NCBI RefSeq assembly: GCF_003243465.1
Contig: NZ_QFQZ01000124.1
Span: 1 to 8,600 of the forward strand
Length of the DNA stretch: 8,600 nt
Direction of reading: 5' to 3'
Source of the DNA: Caulobacter segnis
GTDB lineage: Bacteria > Pseudomonadota > Alphaproteobacteria > Caulobacterales > Caulobacteraceae
The notes beneath the pieces are model-generated. The model did not search any database. It saw nothing but the letters and a program-made list of their open reading frames with translations, and had not been told where the DNA came from. Below, piece by piece: positions 1 to 6,806 of this stretch (its first letter is position 1; every line of letters starts with the position of its first letter). The translations under genes were made by a program, and so were the position numbers.

Positions 1-81
1 GCGTGTAAAAGTGAGAAGCCGTTGAATTCGTTCGGTTCGATTCCGGATACGCGGATCATGGAGCGCCGCGAACGCTCGTGA
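1..81 (+). CDS. Possible C-terminal end of an unidentified gene (partial)
   Basis: Frame 1 is open from the first base to a TGA at 79-81, giving 26 codons; the other two forward frames stop within the first 25 bases. The tail is polar and basic, with the sequence NSFGSIPDTRIMERRERS at its end. About two thirds of the codons end in G or C, lower than in the clear genes of this window but compatible with coding. I do not recognise the family. The stop lies just before the first 47-bp palindromic repeat, as expected if that repeat sits in the intergenic space between two genes ending toward each other. A chance open frame this short cannot be excluded. Confidence 0.4.
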   Translation, partial: ACKSEKPLNSFGSIPDTRIMERRERS

Positions 82-87
82 CTTACT

Positions 88-134
88 CTCCTCCCCCTCT
101 GGGGGAGGGGGACCGCCGAACGGCGGTGGAGGGG
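88..134 (+). repeat. 47-bp double-hairpin intergenic repeat, copy 1
   Basis: This is a GC-rich element with two adjacent perfect stems. The first pairs CTCCCCC (91-97) with GGGGGAG (101-107) around a TCT loop. The second pairs ACCGCCG (112-118) with CGGCGGT (121-127) around AA. A second copy lies in inverted orientation at 217-263. A further 6-bp inverted repeat, GCCGGC-CAA-GCCGGC (134-148), follows directly. Short palindromic intergenic repeats are known from Caulobacter and relatives; I infer that this belongs to such a family but cannot name it. No GANTC methylation site lies inside it. Confidence 0.8.
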
Positions 135-216
135 CCGGCCAAGCCGGCGACCTCTCCTTGGTGTCAGAACAGCGCGCTCTCCGCCGACCACAGGATGTAA
201 CCCGGCCGCATGAGGC

Positions 217-263
217 CCCCTCCACCCGCGTTCGCGGGTCCCCCTCCCCCGATGGGGGAGGAG
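217..263 (-). repeat. 47-bp double-hairpin intergenic repeat, copy 2 (inverted)
   Basis: This is the reverse-complement counterpart of the element at 88-134. Its stems are ACCCGCG (224-230) with CGCGGGT (233-239), and a C-run/G-run stem at about 244-260. It begins about 35 bases beyond the stop of the alkaline phosphatase gene, so it would lie in the 3' untranslated region of that transcript and could act as a 3' end or stability element. No T-run follows, so it does not look like a classical intrinsic terminator. Because the copies are inverted, the whole 88-263 segment could also fold into one long imperfect hairpin with an 82-base loop. Confidence 0.8.
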
Positions 264-298
264 AAAGGTTTTCCGCGCTTCCTCGCGCCCCGCCCCCC

Positions 299-1795
299 TC
301 AGCGCTTCTTCGCCTGCGCCGCATCAAACCCGAACGCGTGACGCATGACCTGGAAGATGTAGCTCTCCTCGACCACCCCACGCAGCAGGTAGGCCTGCGG
401 ACCATCGGCGAACACGCCGACATCCTCGCCCGCGTGCGCGGCGCTGGGCAGGTTGACGACGGCCTGCTGGTGGTAGTCGACGTCGTCCAGGTCTTCCTTG
501 GCCGGGTCGGCGCGGGTGTCATTGCCCAGCGGACCGCCGGGGCCGGTGGCGAACATCAGGGTGGTGTAGGTCTTGCCGTCCGCGGCGATCGCCGGCTCGC
601 CCTCGTTGCCCGAGACGCCCAGGATCGGCGAATTGCGCGGCGCGTAGCCGGAAATAACCAGGCCATGGCTGTGGTCGGCCGTAACCACGACCAGGGTGTC
701 CTTCAGGTCGACCTTGGCCAGCACCGCCGCGATGGCCTTGGAGAACTCGACGGTCTCGCTCAGCGTGCGCTTGGCGTTGCCCAGGTGGCTGCCCATGTCG
801 ATCTTGCCGCCCTCGACCAGCAGGAAATAGCCGTTCGGGTTCTTGGACAGGATGTCGACGGCGCTCGTGGCCATCTCGGCCAGGGTCGGAACGCCCTGCC
901 CCAGCACCGGCCGCTCGACCTCGTAGGGCAGGTGTTCGGACGCGAACAGGCCCAGCACATGCCTGGTGTCGGCCGGCAGCGCCTTCAGCTGGTCCACGGT
1001 GGTGACATAGGCCGAAGCCCCGCCTTCCGCCTTCAGCCACTCGGCGGTCAGATCGCGGCCGTCGGCGCGCTTGCCGTCCTTGGCCTCGGGCAGGAAGCGC
1101 GAGCGACCGCCGCCCATGACCACGTCCAGGCGCAAGGCGTCGGGGGCCTCGATCAGTTGGCGGGCGATGTCCTTGCAGCCGGCCTGCAGCGCCTCGACCG
1201 GCATGTCGCTGTCGCCCTCCCAGTCGCGATAGGCGGTGTGGGCGTAGGCGCCGGCGGGCGTGGCGTGGGTGACGCGGGTGGTGGTGACCGCGCCGGCGGC
1301 CTTGCCGTTGGCCTTGGCCAGTTCGGCCAGGGTCTGGACCGCGTTCCCCTTCTCGGTCTCACACTTCTCGCCGATCGCCGCGCCGGTCAGGCCGATGATC
1401 TTGTTGCGGGTCTTCACGCCGGTCATGATCGCCGTGATGCCGGCGGCGCTGTCGGTGACTTGCGTGTCGTGGCTGTAGGTCTTTGAGAGGGCCGCATAGG
1501 ACAGCTTCTCGAAGGCCAGCGAATTGGATTCGCCGTCGACGCCCTTTTGCTGGCCGTCATAGATGCGACCGGCCGTGACCGTCGAAATGCCCATGCCGTC
1601 GCCCAGGAAGAGGATGACGTTCTTGGCGCGGCCGGTGTTCGGGACCACGGCTAGCTGGCGCGCCAGGGCCGCCTCGCCGGCCTTGTAGTAGGGATCGACG
1701 GCGCTGACGGCCGCCATTGGGCCCGCCGCCTGAGCGCAGGCGAAGGTCGAGATCGAGGCGGACGCCACGAGGGCGAGAACGAGGGGGCGGATCAA
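299..1795 (-). CDS. phoA: Secreted alkaline phosphatase, PhoA superfamily
   Basis: This is a 498-residue periplasmic phosphomonoesterase releasing inorganic phosphate. The N-terminus has a signal peptide (basic start, hydrophobic segment about residues 4-19, cleavage likely near the ACAQA stretch at 19-23). Visible metal and catalytic residues in family order are D66 in GDGMG, the nucleophile S116 in TDSAAG, T179 and R190 (phosphate contact), E328, D333 and H337 in EGGKIDMGSH, D374-H375 in TADHSHG, and H454 in HAGEDVG. Position 177 is His and 334 is Met, where E. coli PhoA has Asp153 and Lys328. The TTG at 1795 is chosen because GGAG lies 7 bases upstream and the signal peptide begins there; the ATG at 1808 is in another frame. 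The gene follows ctaA on the same strand after 77 bp. The family is clear; the symbol is by family only. Confidence 0.92.
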   Translation of the reverse strand: MIRPLVLALVASASISTFACAQAAGPMAAVSAVDPYYKAGEAALARQLAVVPNTGRAKNVILFLGDGMGISTVTAGRIYDGQQKGVDGESNSLAFEKLSYAALSKTYSHDTQVTDSAAGITAIMTGVKTRNKIIGLTGAAIGEKCETEKGNAVQTLAELAKANGKAAGAVTTTRVTHATPAGAYAHTAYRDWEGDSDMPVEALQAGCKDIARQLIEAPDALRLDVVMGGGRSRFLPEAKDGKRADGRDLTAEWLKAEGGASAYVTTVDQLKALPADTRHVLGLFASEHLPYEVERPVLGQGVPTLAEMATSAVDILSKNPNGYFLLVEGGKIDMGSHLGNAKRTLSETVEFSKAIAAVLAKVDLKDTLVVVTADHSHGLVISGYAPRNSPILGVSGNEGEPAIAADGKTYTTLMFATGPGGPLGNDTRADPAKEDLDDVDYHQQAVVNLPSAAHAGEDVGVFADGPQAYLLRGVVEESYIFQVMRHAFGFDAAQAKKR

Positions 1796-1802
1796 GGCCA
1801 AG

Positions 1803-1806
1803 CTCC
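1803..1806 (-). promoter_or_regulatory. Ribosome binding site that selects the TTG start of the phosphatase
   Basis: The minus strand reads GGAG followed by seven bases and then TTG at 1795. Another in-frame TTG at 1801 is only one base from the GGAG and is too close. No in-frame ATG gives a sensible signal peptide, so this site supports the unusual start codon. Confidence 0.65.
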
Positions 1807-1837
1807 ATGAGGAATCGGCCCGATTTGCGCTCGGCGT

Positions 1838-1844
1838 GTGACAG
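1838..1844 (-). promoter_or_regulatory. Possible Pho-box half-site upstream of the phosphatase
   Basis: The minus strand has CTGTCAC preceded by a run of five A, matching one half of the PhoB consensus (CTGTCAT-N4-CTGTCAC). It lies about 43 bases upstream of the start codon. The partner half expected 11 bases upstream does not match, so this is a half-site at best. Phosphate regulation would make sense for the gene but is inference. Confidence 0.3.
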
Positions 1845-1872
1845 TTTTTGCCTCGCCCGCGCCGATCCCGTC

Positions 1873-2904
1873 CTAGGGGCGTCGCACGCGCCAGGCGAAA
1901 GCGGTCGCCGCGGCCAGCAGCACCGCCGCGCCCGCCTGGTGCAGCACGCCCAGCGTGATCGGCACGGCCGCCATCAAGGTCCAGACGCCCAGCGACGCCT
2001 GCAGCACGACGATCACCGCCAGGGCCAGGGCGATCGCCCGGGCGCCGGGGGCCAGCAGCCTGTCTCGCCTGGCGATCACCGCGATGGCGAGGCCGGCCAC
2101 GAACAGGGCGTAGGCCATCAGGCGATGGTGCAGCTGAACCGCGGCGTGGCTGTGCGCCAGCGTCCCCCACAGACCCTGGCCCGCATAGTCGGCGGGGAAG
2201 AAGCGCCCGTTCATCAGCGGCCAGTCGTTATAGACCAGGCCCGCGTCGTTGCCGGCCACCAGGGCGCCCAGCAGGCTCTGGAAGAACACCGCCGCCAGGA
2301 AGGCCAGCGCCCAGCCTCGCCAGGGGGAACGCTCCGGTACGCGCGGCGAGCCGTTCCAGGCGTCCAGGGCGGTCCAGATCAGCACCACGAACAGCGCCAG
2401 GGCCAGGCCCAGGTGCGTCATCAGCCGCTCCGGCGCGACCGAAACCCGCTCGGACAGGCCGCTCGACACCATCCACCAGCCGACAAGCCCTTGCAGGCCG
2501 CCCAGGCCCAGCATGACGGCGCAGCGCCAGATCAGCCGGCGCGGAATGTCGCCGCGGATCAGGAAAATCACGAACGGGATGGCGAAGACGACGCCGACGG
2601 TCCGGCCCAGCAGCCGGTGGGCCCACTCCCACCAGAAGATGCCCTTGAAGCCCTCCAGCGTCATGTCCGGATTGACCAGCTTGTACTGCGGGATCTGCTT
2701 GTAGAGCTCGAAGCTCTCGCGCCAGGCCTGGTCCGACATCGGCGGCAGGGCGCCCATGATCGGCTTCCACTGGGTGATCGACAGGCCGGAATCGGTCAGG
2801 CGAGTCGCGCCGCCGACCACCACCATGGAGAACACCATGGCGGCGACAATAAACAGCCAGAGGGCGACGGGACGCGAACGGTCGGAGCGCAGGAAAGACG
2901 TCAT
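1873..2904 (-). CDS. ctaA: Heme A synthase, Cox15/CtaA family
   Basis: This 343-residue inner-membrane enzyme oxidises the C8 methyl group of heme O to a formyl group, giving heme A for aa3-type cytochrome oxidase. The hydrophobic pattern fits eight transmembrane helices in two four-helix halves. The four conserved histidines expected for heme binding are visible: H96 in EWAHRLLGR, H164 in LMTHLGLAL, H260 in QLHHRLMAY and H322 in VLHQAGAA. The N-terminal VGGATRLTDSGLSITQWKPI block (29-48) is typical of the Cox15 branch found in alphaproteobacteria and mitochondria, and the length is normal. The ATG at 2904 has no strong ribosome binding site, but no better start exists. It is divergent from the small membrane-protein pair starting at 3045 and upstream of the phosphatase. 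No other oxidase assembly gene is present in the window. Confidence 0.95.
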   Translation of the reverse strand: MTSFLRSDRSRPVALWLFIVAAMVFSMVVVGGATRLTDSGLSITQWKPIMGALPPMSDQAWRESFELYKQIPQYKLVNPDMTLEGFKGIFWWEWAHRLLGRTVGVVFAIPFVIFLIRGDIPRRLIWRCAVMLGLGGLQGLVGWWMVSSGLSERVSVAPERLMTHLGLALALFVVLIWTALDAWNGSPRVPERSPWRGWALAFLAAVFFQSLLGALVAGNDAGLVYNDWPLMNGRFFPADYAGQGLWGTLAHSHAAVQLHHRLMAYALFVAGLAIAVIARRDRLLAPGARAIALALAVIVVLQASLGVWTLMAAVPITLGVLHQAGAAVLLAAATAFAWRVRRP

Positions 2905-3044
2905 GGTGTCGGCAAAGCGTCACTTCTAGGCCGAAATGCGGCAAAGCCTTCCCTACGCCCGCAGCGGCGGAGCATCAATGTCTGTATGTGTCCGCATGAC
3001 CCCGCGCGCGCCGCATGGCAAAAAGGCGCGATGAGGAGCAAAGC

Positions 3045-3296
3045 ATGAGCGCTACGGGCGTGTTGGCGGCCACGATCGTCGGCGTCATCGCCGGCTGGAT
3101 CGCCGATTTTGTGATCGGGCGAGAGCGCTCGCTGTTCATCAAGCTGCTGGTCGGCGTCATCGGCGCGTTCATCGGCGCCTTCGCGGCCACGCGCATCCAT
3201 TTTCCCGTCGGCGGCGTCGTCGGCGAGCTGACGGTGTCCAGCCTGGGCGCCGTCCTGTTCCTGGCCGTGCTCGGCCTCTTTAGGAGATCCGCGTGA
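3045..3296 (+). CDS. Small membrane protein, GlsB/YeaQ/YmgE (transglycosylase-associated) family
   Basis: This 83-residue protein has three predicted membrane segments (about 6-24, 31-49 and 63-79) and almost no soluble part. The glycine-rich pattern GVIAGWIADFVIG followed by LLVGVIGAFIGAF is characteristic of the family, whose members are often stress-induced inner-membrane proteins of unknown mechanism; the 'transglycosylase-associated' name is historical. The ATG at 3045 is preferred over an in-frame ATG at 3015 because GAGGAG (3033-3038) lies 6 bases before it, while the upstream ATG has no ribosome binding site and would add a charged decapeptide. Its stop codon overlaps the GTG of the next gene, so the two form an operon. 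Confidence 0.85.
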   Translation: MSATGVLAATIVGVIAGWIADFVIGRERSLFIKLLVGVIGAFIGAFAATRIHFPVGGVVGELTVSSLGAVLFLAVLGLFRRSA

Positions 3297-3535
3297 GCGT
3301 TCCCGTCACCCCGCCCCGTCTCATTCCGGCGAGATGGCGCAAGCTGATCGGCTCCCTGGCCGTGATGGCGGTTTTGTTCGCCTGGATCTGGATCTTCGCC
3401 AGTCTCTACGACCACCTGCCGCAGAACCGGCTTGTGCACTTGGTCTACTTCGTGGCGCTGGGCATGGGCTGGGTCTTGCCGGTGATCCCGCTGATCTCCT
3501 GGATGGGCAAGGCCGACAAGCCTGTCGTCAGGTAG
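3293..3535 (+). CDS. DUF2842-type small membrane protein
   Basis: This is an 80-residue protein with two membrane helices (about 19-38 and 48-68). The pattern WRKLIGSLAVMAVLF at the start of helix 1 and GMGWVLPVIPLISWM at the end of helix 2 fits the DUF2842 family, small alphaproteobacterial inner-membrane proteins without an assigned function. The GTG start at 3293 shares four bases (GTGA) with the stop of the preceding gene, and GGAG at 3283-3286 lies six bases upstream, so translation is coupled. The 13 bases after the stop lead into a hairpin at 3549-3577. Confidence 0.8.
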   Translation: MSVPVTPPRLIPARWRKLIGSLAVMAVLFAWIWIFASLYDHLPQNRLVHLVYFVALGMGWVLPVIPLISWMGKADKPVVR

Positions 3536-3546
3536 GTCGCCGGACA

Positions 3547-3577
3547 TGAAAAAGGGCCGCCTCTCGGCGACCCTTTC
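3547..3577 (-). terminator. Intrinsic terminator of tRNA-Pro (possibly bidirectional)
   Basis: Read on the minus strand, a stem of AAAGGG then CGCC pairs with GGCG then CCCTTT around a short loop, with one mismatch, and is followed by a T-run (CCCTTTTTC). It begins about 25 bases downstream of the tRNA 3' end. The hairpin also lies 13 bases beyond the stop of the + strand DUF2842 gene and has a short T stretch on that side, so it may serve both converging transcripts. Confidence 0.75.
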
Positions 3578-3601
3578 GGCTTCCGCAATTCCCGAAGGAA
3601 A

Positions 3602-3678
<77 letters not shown>

Positions 3679-3694
3679 ACGCGGAAGAGGCGCT

Positions 3695-3723
3695 CTTATA
3701 GGCGCCGCTCCTGAGGAGGGCAA
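3695..3723 (-). promoter_or_regulatory. Sigma-70-type promoter of tRNA-Pro
   Basis: On the minus strand TTGCCC (3723-3718) is separated by exactly 17 bases from TATAAG (3700-3695). Transcription would start about 3688, roughly ten bases before the mature tRNA 5' end. The spacer contains a small perfect inverted repeat, CTCCT-G-AGGAG (3708-3718). This is the best promoter match in the window. Confidence 0.65.
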
Positions 3724-3760
3724 CAGCCATTTCCCAGGAAATCACGCGCCCCGGAAAAGC

Positions 3761-4183
3761 CTAGCGTGACAGGAGGCCGTCCAGCCGGGTTTTCACCTCG
3801 GTCAGGTCGCGCAAGGTGAAGGCCAGACGCTCTCGCGTCCCGTCCTCGATCGCCCGATCACCCCCGGGCGCGCCGTAATCGATGTCCGGCGACAGATTCG
3901 CCGAGCCGTTGGCGCCCAGCCCCGCGGCGATCACCTGCGCCAGGCCGTGGTCGCGATGCAGCTTCTGCACGCCCTTGATGGTAAGGCCTTCGCTATGCAG
4001 CAGGATGCGGACGCCATTGAGCACCGCCACGTCCTGGGGGCGGTAGAAGCGCCGTCCGCCGGCGCGCTTCATGGGCCGGATGAACGAGAACTTGGTCTCC
4101 CAGAATCGCAGGACGTGCTGCGGCACGCCTAGCTCGTCGGCGACCTCCGAGATCGTGCGGAAGGCGTTGGGCCCCTTCGCCAC
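3761..4183 (-). CDS. MerR-type HTH transcriptional regulator downstream of ihfA
   Basis: This is a 140-residue DNA-binding protein. The N-terminal winged-helix domain (about residues 9-75) shows the MerR pattern: helix-turn-helix FRTISEVADELGVPQHVLRFWE (8-29) and the wing GGRRFYRPQDV (42-52), followed by a helix LNGVRILLHSEGLTIKGVQKL. The C-terminal half (about 80-140) is short, has no cysteine or obvious ligand site, and ends in a possible coiled-coil helix (TLRDLTEVKTRLDGLL). It is therefore not a metal-sensing MerR. A MerR-like gene next to ihfA is a recurring alphaproteobacterial arrangement; its target is unknown to me. The GTG start at 4183 has AGGA eight bases upstream, and that AGGA overlaps the ihfA stop codon, so the genes are probably translationally coupled. 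Confidence 0.88.
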   Translation of the reverse strand: MAKGPNAFRTISEVADELGVPQHVLRFWETKFSFIRPMKRAGGRRFYRPQDVAVLNGVRILLHSEGLTIKGVQKLHRDHGLAQVIAAGLGANGSANLSPDIDYGAPGGDRAIEDGTRERLAFTLRDLTEVKTRLDGLLSR

Positions 4184-4193
4184 CGCACGAATC

Positions 4194-4496
4194 CTAGTCG
4201 CCCAGGGCGCGGTCGATTCGCGCCTTCATGACCTGGGAAGCGCGGAAGCCGATCACGCGCCGGGGCTCGATCTCGGCCGGCTCGCCGGTCTTGGGATTAC
4301 GTCCCATCCGCGCCCGCTTGGCGCGGACCTGGAAGACGCCGAAGCCGGACAGTTTGACCGTCTCGCCCTTCTCCAGGGCCTCGGCCACCAGGTCCAGCGT
4401 GCGTTCGACGAGGCCGGCGCAGTCCTGACGGGTCAGACCGACCTCCTCGTGCACCGCCTCGCACAGGTCGGCCCGGGTCAAAGTAGAGCCCTTCAT
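4194..4496 (-). CDS. ihfA: Integration host factor alpha subunit
   Basis: This is a 100-residue DNA-bending protein that pairs with IHF-beta to compact DNA and assist promoters, replication and recombination. The family features are clear: the helical N-terminal half (TLTRADLCEAVHEEVGLTR), the GETVKLSGFGVFQVRAKRARMGRNPKTGEP segment (44-73) forming the beta arm, and the intercalating P68 in GRNPKTGEP. The C-terminus FRASQVMKARID is standard. The tract IEPRRVIGF supports the alpha rather than the beta/HU assignment. The ATG at 4496 is supported by a strong GGAGGGGG about four bases upstream. It follows fabH on the same strand after 199 bp and overlaps the regulatory start of the merR-type gene. 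Confidence 0.93.
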   Translation of the reverse strand: MKGSTLTRADLCEAVHEEVGLTRQDCAGLVERTLDLVAEALEKGETVKLSGFGVFQVRAKRARMGRNPKTGEPAEIEPRRVIGFRASQVMKARIDRALGD

Positions 4497-4695
4497 GCAA
4501 CCCCCTCCACGCGTATCCTGGCGGTCGAGAGACCACCTCCGATAGAGCACTCCCGGCGGGAGAGCGCTTGATGCGGACGCCCTCACTCGGCCGCGCGCTC
4601 ATCCACCGCTGACCTCATGCCGCGATTGTCGCATGAAGTCAAAGGCTCAAGGTCAACAGTTCATGCCATCCGCGAAGTGCGAACCGCGGTGCGCG
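4497..4695 (-). promoter_or_regulatory. ihfA leader with two stem-loops next to the ribosome binding site
   Basis: This 199-bp gap between fabH and ihfA probably holds an ihfA promoter and leader. Two hairpins lie close to the start: GGTGGTC-TCTC-GACCGCC on the minus strand (4537-4520, one G-U pair) and CTCCC-GCC-GGGAG (4562-4550). The first ends about 15 bases from the GGAGGGGG ribosome binding site. A TTGACC element lies near 4655 on the minus strand, but no convincing -10 sits at the proper distance. An ATCAA core resembling part of the IHF consensus occurs at about 4567-4573, with a poor second half. No intrinsic terminator for fabH is visible. Confidence 0.4.
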
Positions 4696-5673
4696 TCAAA
4701 GGCGCAGGACACAGGCGCCCCAGGTCAGCCCGCCGCCCATCGCCTCCAGCAACAGCAGGTCGCCCTTCTTGATCCGGCCGTCCTTCACGCCGTGGGCGAA
4801 GGCCAGCGGGATCGAGGCGGCGGAGGTGTTGGCGTGGATCGCCACGGTCGAGATGACCTTGTCCTCGTCGATGCCGCAGCGGTTGGCCACGCCGGCCAGG
4901 ATGCGCTGGTTGGCCTGGTGCGGGATGAACCAGTCGACGTCGGCGACCGCCACGCCGGCCTTCTCGGCGGCGGCGTGAATCGCTTCGGAGATATTGACCA
5001 CGGCGTGCTTGAAGACCTGGTTGCCCAGCATCCGCAGCTTGCCGACCGTGCCCGTGGTCGACGGGCCGCCGTCGACATAGAGCAGCTCCTGCTTGGTCCC
5101 ATCGGCGCGCAAGGCGAAGCCCAGCATGCCGCGATCGTCGGTCGTCCCCTCGCCTTCGCCGGCCTCCAGCACGACCGCGCCGGCGCCGTCGCCGAACAGC
5201 ACGCAGGTGCCGCGGTCGCTCCAGTCCATCAGGCGAGTCATGGTCTCGGCGCCGATGACCAGGGCGCACTTGGCGTTGCCGCGCGCCACGAAGCCGTCGG
5301 CGACGCTCAGCGCATAGACGAAGCCCGAGCAGACGGCCTGGACGTCGAAGGCGATGCCGACCGGCGCGCCCAGCTTGCGCTGGACGATCGTGGCGACCGC
5401 CGGGAAGGTCAGGTCGGCCGTGGTGGTGGCCACGATGATCAGGTCGACGTCGGCGGCGGTCTTGCCCGCGGCGGCCAGGGCTTCCTTGGCCGCTTCGGTC
5501 GCGAGATCGGAGACGGGCTGGTCGTCGGCCGCCTGATGGCGCTGGCGGATGCCGGTGCGCTCGACGATCCATTCGTCGCTGGTGTCGACGAACTTGGCCA
5601 GATCGTCATTGGTCACGACCTTGGGCGGCAGGTAGGCGCCGACGCCGGTCACTACGCTACGAACTACGCTCAC
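4696..5673 (-). CDS. fabH: Beta-ketoacyl-ACP synthase III
   Basis: This 325-residue cytosolic enzyme condenses an acyl-CoA (usually acetyl-CoA) with malonyl-ACP and starts type II fatty acid synthesis. The thiolase-fold catalytic triad is complete: C115 in QAVCSGF, H252 in FIPHQANQRI and N282 in IHANTSAAS. The N-terminal TSDEWIVERTGIRQRH (31-46), GDGAGAVVL (161-169) and the C-terminal GGGLTWGACVLRL are typical, and the length is normal. The GTG start at 5673 is chosen because AAGGAG lies seven bases upstream and the SVVRSVVTGVGAYLP N-terminus fits the family. Its GTG overlaps the plsX TGA by four bases, so the two genes are coupled in the order plsX-fabH. Sequence alone does not settle acyl-CoA chain preference. 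Confidence 0.97.
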   Translation of the reverse strand: MSVVRSVVTGVGAYLPPKVVTNDDLAKFVDTSDEWIVERTGIRQRHQAADDQPVSDLATEAAKEALAAAGKTAADVDLIIVATTTADLTFPAVATIVQRKLGAPVGIAFDVQAVCSGFVYALSVADGFVARGNAKCALVIGAETMTRLMDWSDRGTCVLFGDGAGAVVLEAGEGEGTTDDRGMLGFALRADGTKQELLYVDGGPSTTGTVGKLRMLGNQVFKHAVVNISEAIHAAAEKAGVAVADVDWFIPHQANQRILAGVANRCGIDEDKVISTVAIHANTSAASIPLAFAHGVKDGRIKKGDLLLLEAMGGGLTWGACVLRL

Positions 5674-6755
5674 TCGGCCGCTCCTTCGGAACCCACGCCG
5701 GGATTGGCCCCCTCGCCGGAGGCCTCGTCCTTGGCCGCGGCGGCGGTCAGGCGCTTCAGATTTCTGTCGATCTCGGCGCGGAAATCGCTGCGCGCGAGGT
5801 TGGTCGCGACCCGGATCGCCGAGGCGAAACCGCCCGCGTCTGCGCCGCCGTGGCTCTTGACCACGATTCCGTTCAGGCCCAGCAGCGGGCCGCCGTTCAC
5901 CCGGCCCGGATCGAGGCGCTGGCGCATCTTTTTGAGCGCGCCCGACGCCACGGCCGCGCCCAGCATGGCCAGCGGCGTCGAGGTCAGGGTGGACTTGATC
6001 TCGTTGGAGAAGAACCGCGCCAGGCCCTCGGCGGTCTTCAGGGCCACATTGCCGGTGAAGCCGTCGGTGACCACCACGTCCACGGTGCCATAGGCGATAT
6101 CGGTGCCCTCGACGAAGCCGTGATAGTCGAAGTCGAGCTTGGTCTCGCGCAGGATGGCGTGCGCCTCGCGCACTTCCTCGTGGCCCTTCTGCTCCTCGGA
6201 GCCGACGTTCAGCAGGCCAACGGTGGGCCGGTGCGAGCCGTGCACGGCGTGGTGGAAGGCCGCGCCCATGATCGCGAACTCGACGAGCTGAGCCGCGTCG
6301 CTCTCGACATTGGCGCCGACGTCCAGCACGGCCGTCACGCCTTTCATGGTCGGCCAGTTGGCGACGATGGCCGGACGCTCCAGCCCCGCCCCCATGCGCA
6401 GGATCAGCTTGGAGATGGCCATCAGCGCACCGGTATTGCCGGCCGAGACGCAGGCGTGGGCCTCGTTCTCGCGCAGGGCCTCGATGGTGTTCCACATGCT
6501 CGAGCCCTTGCCCCGGCGCATGGCCTGGGCGGGCTTTTCGTCCATGCTGATCGCCTTGTCGCAGTGGCGAATCTCGCTGACGGCCTTGGCGGCCGGGCAC
6601 TTAGCCAGCTCGGCCTCGATGGCCGCGCCGTCGCCGTGCAGCAGGAAGCGCACGCCGGGCAGCGCCTGGGCCGCCAGGGCGACGCCGGGCACGACGATGG
6701 AGGGGCCATGATCGCCGCCCATGGCGTCGATCGAGATGACAACGGATTGAGTCAC
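5670..6755 (-). CDS. plsX: Phosphate acyltransferase PlsX
   Basis: This 361-residue peripheral membrane enzyme converts acyl-ACP and phosphate to acyl-phosphate, the donor used by PlsY to make lysophosphatidic acid. The N-terminal ISIDAMGGDHGP (7-18) is diagnostic. ACVSAGNTGALMA (101-113), VLDVGANVE (143-151), LLNVGSEEQKG (181-191), VVTDGFTGNVALKT (228-241) and VNGGPLLGLNGIVVKSHG (286-303) are further family blocks. The last 25 or so residues are a low-complexity Gly/Ala/Glu tail rather than part of the fold. The GTG at 6755 fits the conserved N-terminus, although the nearest GGAG is 13 bases away, longer than usual, so initiation may be weak or coupled. Upstream lies DUF177, then the tandem array; rpmF, often found between these genes in other bacteria, is absent. 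Confidence 0.97.
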   Translation of the reverse strand: MTQSVVISIDAMGGDHGPSIVVPGVALAAQALPGVRFLLHGDGAAIEAELAKCPAAKAVSEIRHCDKAISMDEKPAQAMRRGKGSSMWNTIEALRENEAHACVSAGNTGALMAISKLILRMGAGLERPAIVANWPTMKGVTAVLDVGANVESDAAQLVEFAIMGAAFHHAVHGSHRPTVGLLNVGSEEQKGHEEVREAHAILRETKLDFDYHGFVEGTDIAYGTVDVVVTDGFTGNVALKTAEGLARFFSNEIKSTLTSTPLAMLGAAVASGALKKMRQRLDPGRVNGGPLLGLNGIVVKSHGGADAGGFASAIRVATNLARSDFRAEIDRNLKRLTAAAAKDEASGEGANPGVGSEGAAE

Positions 6756-6780
6756 GTGGCGCTGAGAGCTCCGGCAGGCG

Positions 6781-6806
6781 GTCCGGCCGCCCTGAAGGCG
6801 GCGGAC
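6781..6806 (-). other. Strong hairpin in the plsX leader
   Basis: GTCC plus GCCGCC (6781-6791, one bulged G) pairs with GGCGGC plus GGAC (6797-6806) around CTGAA, giving ten pairs, nearly all G-C. It lies 26 bases ahead of the plsX GTG in the transcript. No T-run follows, so it is not a clear intrinsic terminator; it could tune mRNA stability or ribosome access. Confidence 0.5.

Noticed and set aside
158..1486. Long + strand open frame opposite the alkaline phosphatase
   Set aside because: It is antisense to a clear enzyme gene, has a composition typical of GC-rich shadow frames and has no recognisable domain.
1830..1850. Complete Pho box upstream of the phosphatase
   Set aside because: Only one half (CTGTCAC) matches; the expected first half 11 bases upstream agrees at one of seven positions.
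1796..2170. N-terminal extension of the phosphatase back to 2170
   Set aside because: It would overlap ctaA, has low-complexity Arg/Gly/Ala content, and the signal peptide and ribosome binding site place the start at 1795.
3015..3044. Upstream ATG for the GlsB/YeaQ-type protein
   Set aside because: There is no ribosome binding site before it, while the ATG at 3045 has GAGGAG six bases away and fits the family N-terminus.
5674..6600. N-terminal extension of fabH through plsX
   Set aside because: The extension is the shadow frame of plsX; the FabH fold starts at residue 1 of the GTG at 5673, which has AAGGAG upstream.
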